From positions 50,903-114,902 of the forward strand of contig JAWKSY010000014.1 of NCBI GenBank assembly GCA_041402125.1: DNA of 64,000 nt, read 5' to 3'. Below the pieces are notes generated by a model, which did not search any database, was not told the origin of the DNA, and worked only from the letters and a program-made list of their open reading frames with translations. Shown piece by piece: positions 63,136 to 64,000 of the stretch. The DNA comes from JAWKSY01 sp041402125 (GTDB lineage: Bacteria; Planctomycetota; GCA-002687715; DRQF01). The translations under genes were made by a program, and so were the position numbers. The stretch's first letter is position 1, and the number at the start of each line of letters is the position of its first letter.

Positions 63136-64000
63136 TCAGACGTCCATCGGGTCGATCTTGTCGGGATCGATGCCGAGCTCGGCGATCGCCTTCCCGACCT
63201 CCTTCGGATCGAAGGCGCCCTCCTCGGCCAGGGCCGACAGCGCGGCGATCACCACGAACTCGGCGTCGACCTCGAAGTGGCGACGCAGGGCCTCGCGGGT
63301 GTCGCTCATGCCGAAACCGTCGGTGCCGAGCGGCACCAGGCGGTCCGGGAGCCAGCGACCGATCATCTCGGGGACGCTCTTCATGTAGTCGCTGACCGCG
63401 ATCCAGGGGCCCTCGTGGCCCTCGGTGGCCTTCTCGACGTAGGGCACGCGGCGCTTCTTCGTCGGATGGAGGCGGTTCCAGCGCTCGCAGGCGAGCGCGT
63501 CGTTGCGGAGCTGCTGGTAGCTCGTGACGCTGAAGAGATCCGAGGAGACCTGGTAGCGCTCGGCGAGGATCTCCTGCGCCCGCATCGCGGCCTGCATCAT
63601 GACCGCGCTACCGAGCAGGTTGACGTGCAGGATGTTCCGCTCGCCTGATCCCTGGAAGAGGTACATGCCCTTGACGATCCCCTCCTCCAGCGCCTTCGTG
63701 CGCTTGGGCGAGGCCGGCATCGGGTAGTTGTCGTTCTGGAGCGTGAGGTAGTAGAAGCAGTCCTCGTCGCGCTCGAGCATGCTCTCGAGCCCGTGCTTGA
63801 CGATGACCGCGATCTCGTAGGCGAAGGCGGGATCGTAGGCGCGAAGGCTCGGGAAGGTCGAGGCGAGGACGTGGCTGTGACCGTCCTCGTGCTGGAGCCC
63901 CTCGCCGTTCAGCGTCGTCCGGCCGGCGGTGGCGCCGAGCAGGAAGCCCCGGCCGCGGCTGTCGCCGAAGGACCAGGCGAGATCGCCGATGCGCTGGAAG
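63136..64000 (-). CDS. aceE: Pyruvate dehydrogenase E1 component (homodimeric type), C-terminal part
   Basis: The reverse strand is open from the window edge (in frame at 63999) to a stop at 63136, giving the last 287 residues of a homodimeric AceE. Diagnostic stretches are TTLNGEGLQHEDGHSHVLAS, YDPAFAYEIAVIVKHGLESM, LLGSAVMMQAAMRAQEILAE, SYQQLRNDALACERWNRLHP and LGTDGFGMSDTREALRRHFE. The enzyme decarboxylates pyruvate with thiamine diphosphate and passes the acetyl group to E2. The N-terminal two-thirds, including the cofactor-binding motif, lies outside the window. Confidence 0.95.
   Translation of the reverse strand, partial: FQRIGDLAWSFGDSRGRGFLLGATAGRTTLNGEGLQHEDGHSHVLASTFPSLRAYDPAFAYEIAVIVKHGLESMLERDEDCFYYLTLQNDNYPMPASPKRTKALEEGIVKGMYLFQGSGERNILHVNLLGSAVMMQAAMRAQEILAERYQVSSDLFSVTSYQQLRNDALACERWNRLHPTKKRRVPYVEKATEGHEGPWIAVSDYMKSVPEMIGRWLPDRLVPLGTDGFGMSDTREALRRHFEVDAEFVVIAALSALAEEGAFDPKEVGKAIAELGIDPDKIDPMDV

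Overview
The window is 64 kb of very GC-rich bacterial DNA (coding regions strongly favour G/C at the third codon position) with about 47 densely packed protein genes on both strands. I see no rRNA, tRNA, CRISPR array, transposase or prophage gene. The mix suggests a Planctomycetota-like aerobic Gram-negative bacterium. It includes a Ser/Thr kinase fused to a formylglycine-generating-enzyme-like domain, FG-GAP secreted proteins with a shared C-terminal tail, sulfatase-fold membrane proteins, a PurS-PurL fusion, M61 and S46 peptidases, and a Mla/MCE lipid transport operon. The taxonomic assignment is inference from gene content only.

Layout. 1-3.8 kb: a cut secreted protein, a secreted PpiC-type isomerase (frame-disrupted) and two small membrane proteins. 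3.8-13.3 kb, all minus strand: M61 peptidase, molybdopterin oxidoreductase, TPR lipoprotein, an MlaD-MlaF-MlaE lipid transporter with an RsbV-like STAS protein and an RsbW-like ATPase, then a perfect 35-bp inverted repeat, then a membrane FecR/anti-sigma-like protein overlapping a divergent sigma-like protein. 13.5-19.3 kb: a CxxC protein and the tig-clpP-clpX-rlmN protein quality-control cluster. 19.4-30.7 kb: accA, a membrane-anchored sulfatase-fold enzyme, purSL-purQ, a lipoprotein and selB. 30.8-40.5 kb: DedA-like protein, aminotransferase plus HAD phosphatase, DUF420-like protein, PilZ, rhomboid protease, a MORN-repeat protein, a second sulfatase-fold membrane enzyme and a Cys-less molybdopterin-fold protein. 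40.8-50.3 kb: S46 peptidase, DinB-like protein, then a minus-strand group containing an MNIO (DUF692) enzyme with an overlapping partner gene, a Cys-containing secreted protein and two tandem FG-GAP proteins. 50.4-64 kb: recQ, a di-haem cytochrome c peroxidase, a DUF2339 polytopic protein, a NIF3-like protein, hemF, an unknown secreted protein, the kinase-FGE fusion and the 3' part of aceE.

Two themes stand out. The most interesting locus is the MNIO enzyme and partner gene (45190-46862) beside secreted proteins and without an obvious short precursor peptide. This is a possible peptide- or protein-modification system. The main caution is that six otherwise well-preserved genes (ppiC-like, mlaE, tig, a sulfatase-fold gene, the peroxidase, the DUF2339 gene) carry about eleven one-base shifts. 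In every case correcting them restores a full-length family member with an integral codon count. Sequencing or assembly indels are therefore a more likely explanation than gene decay.
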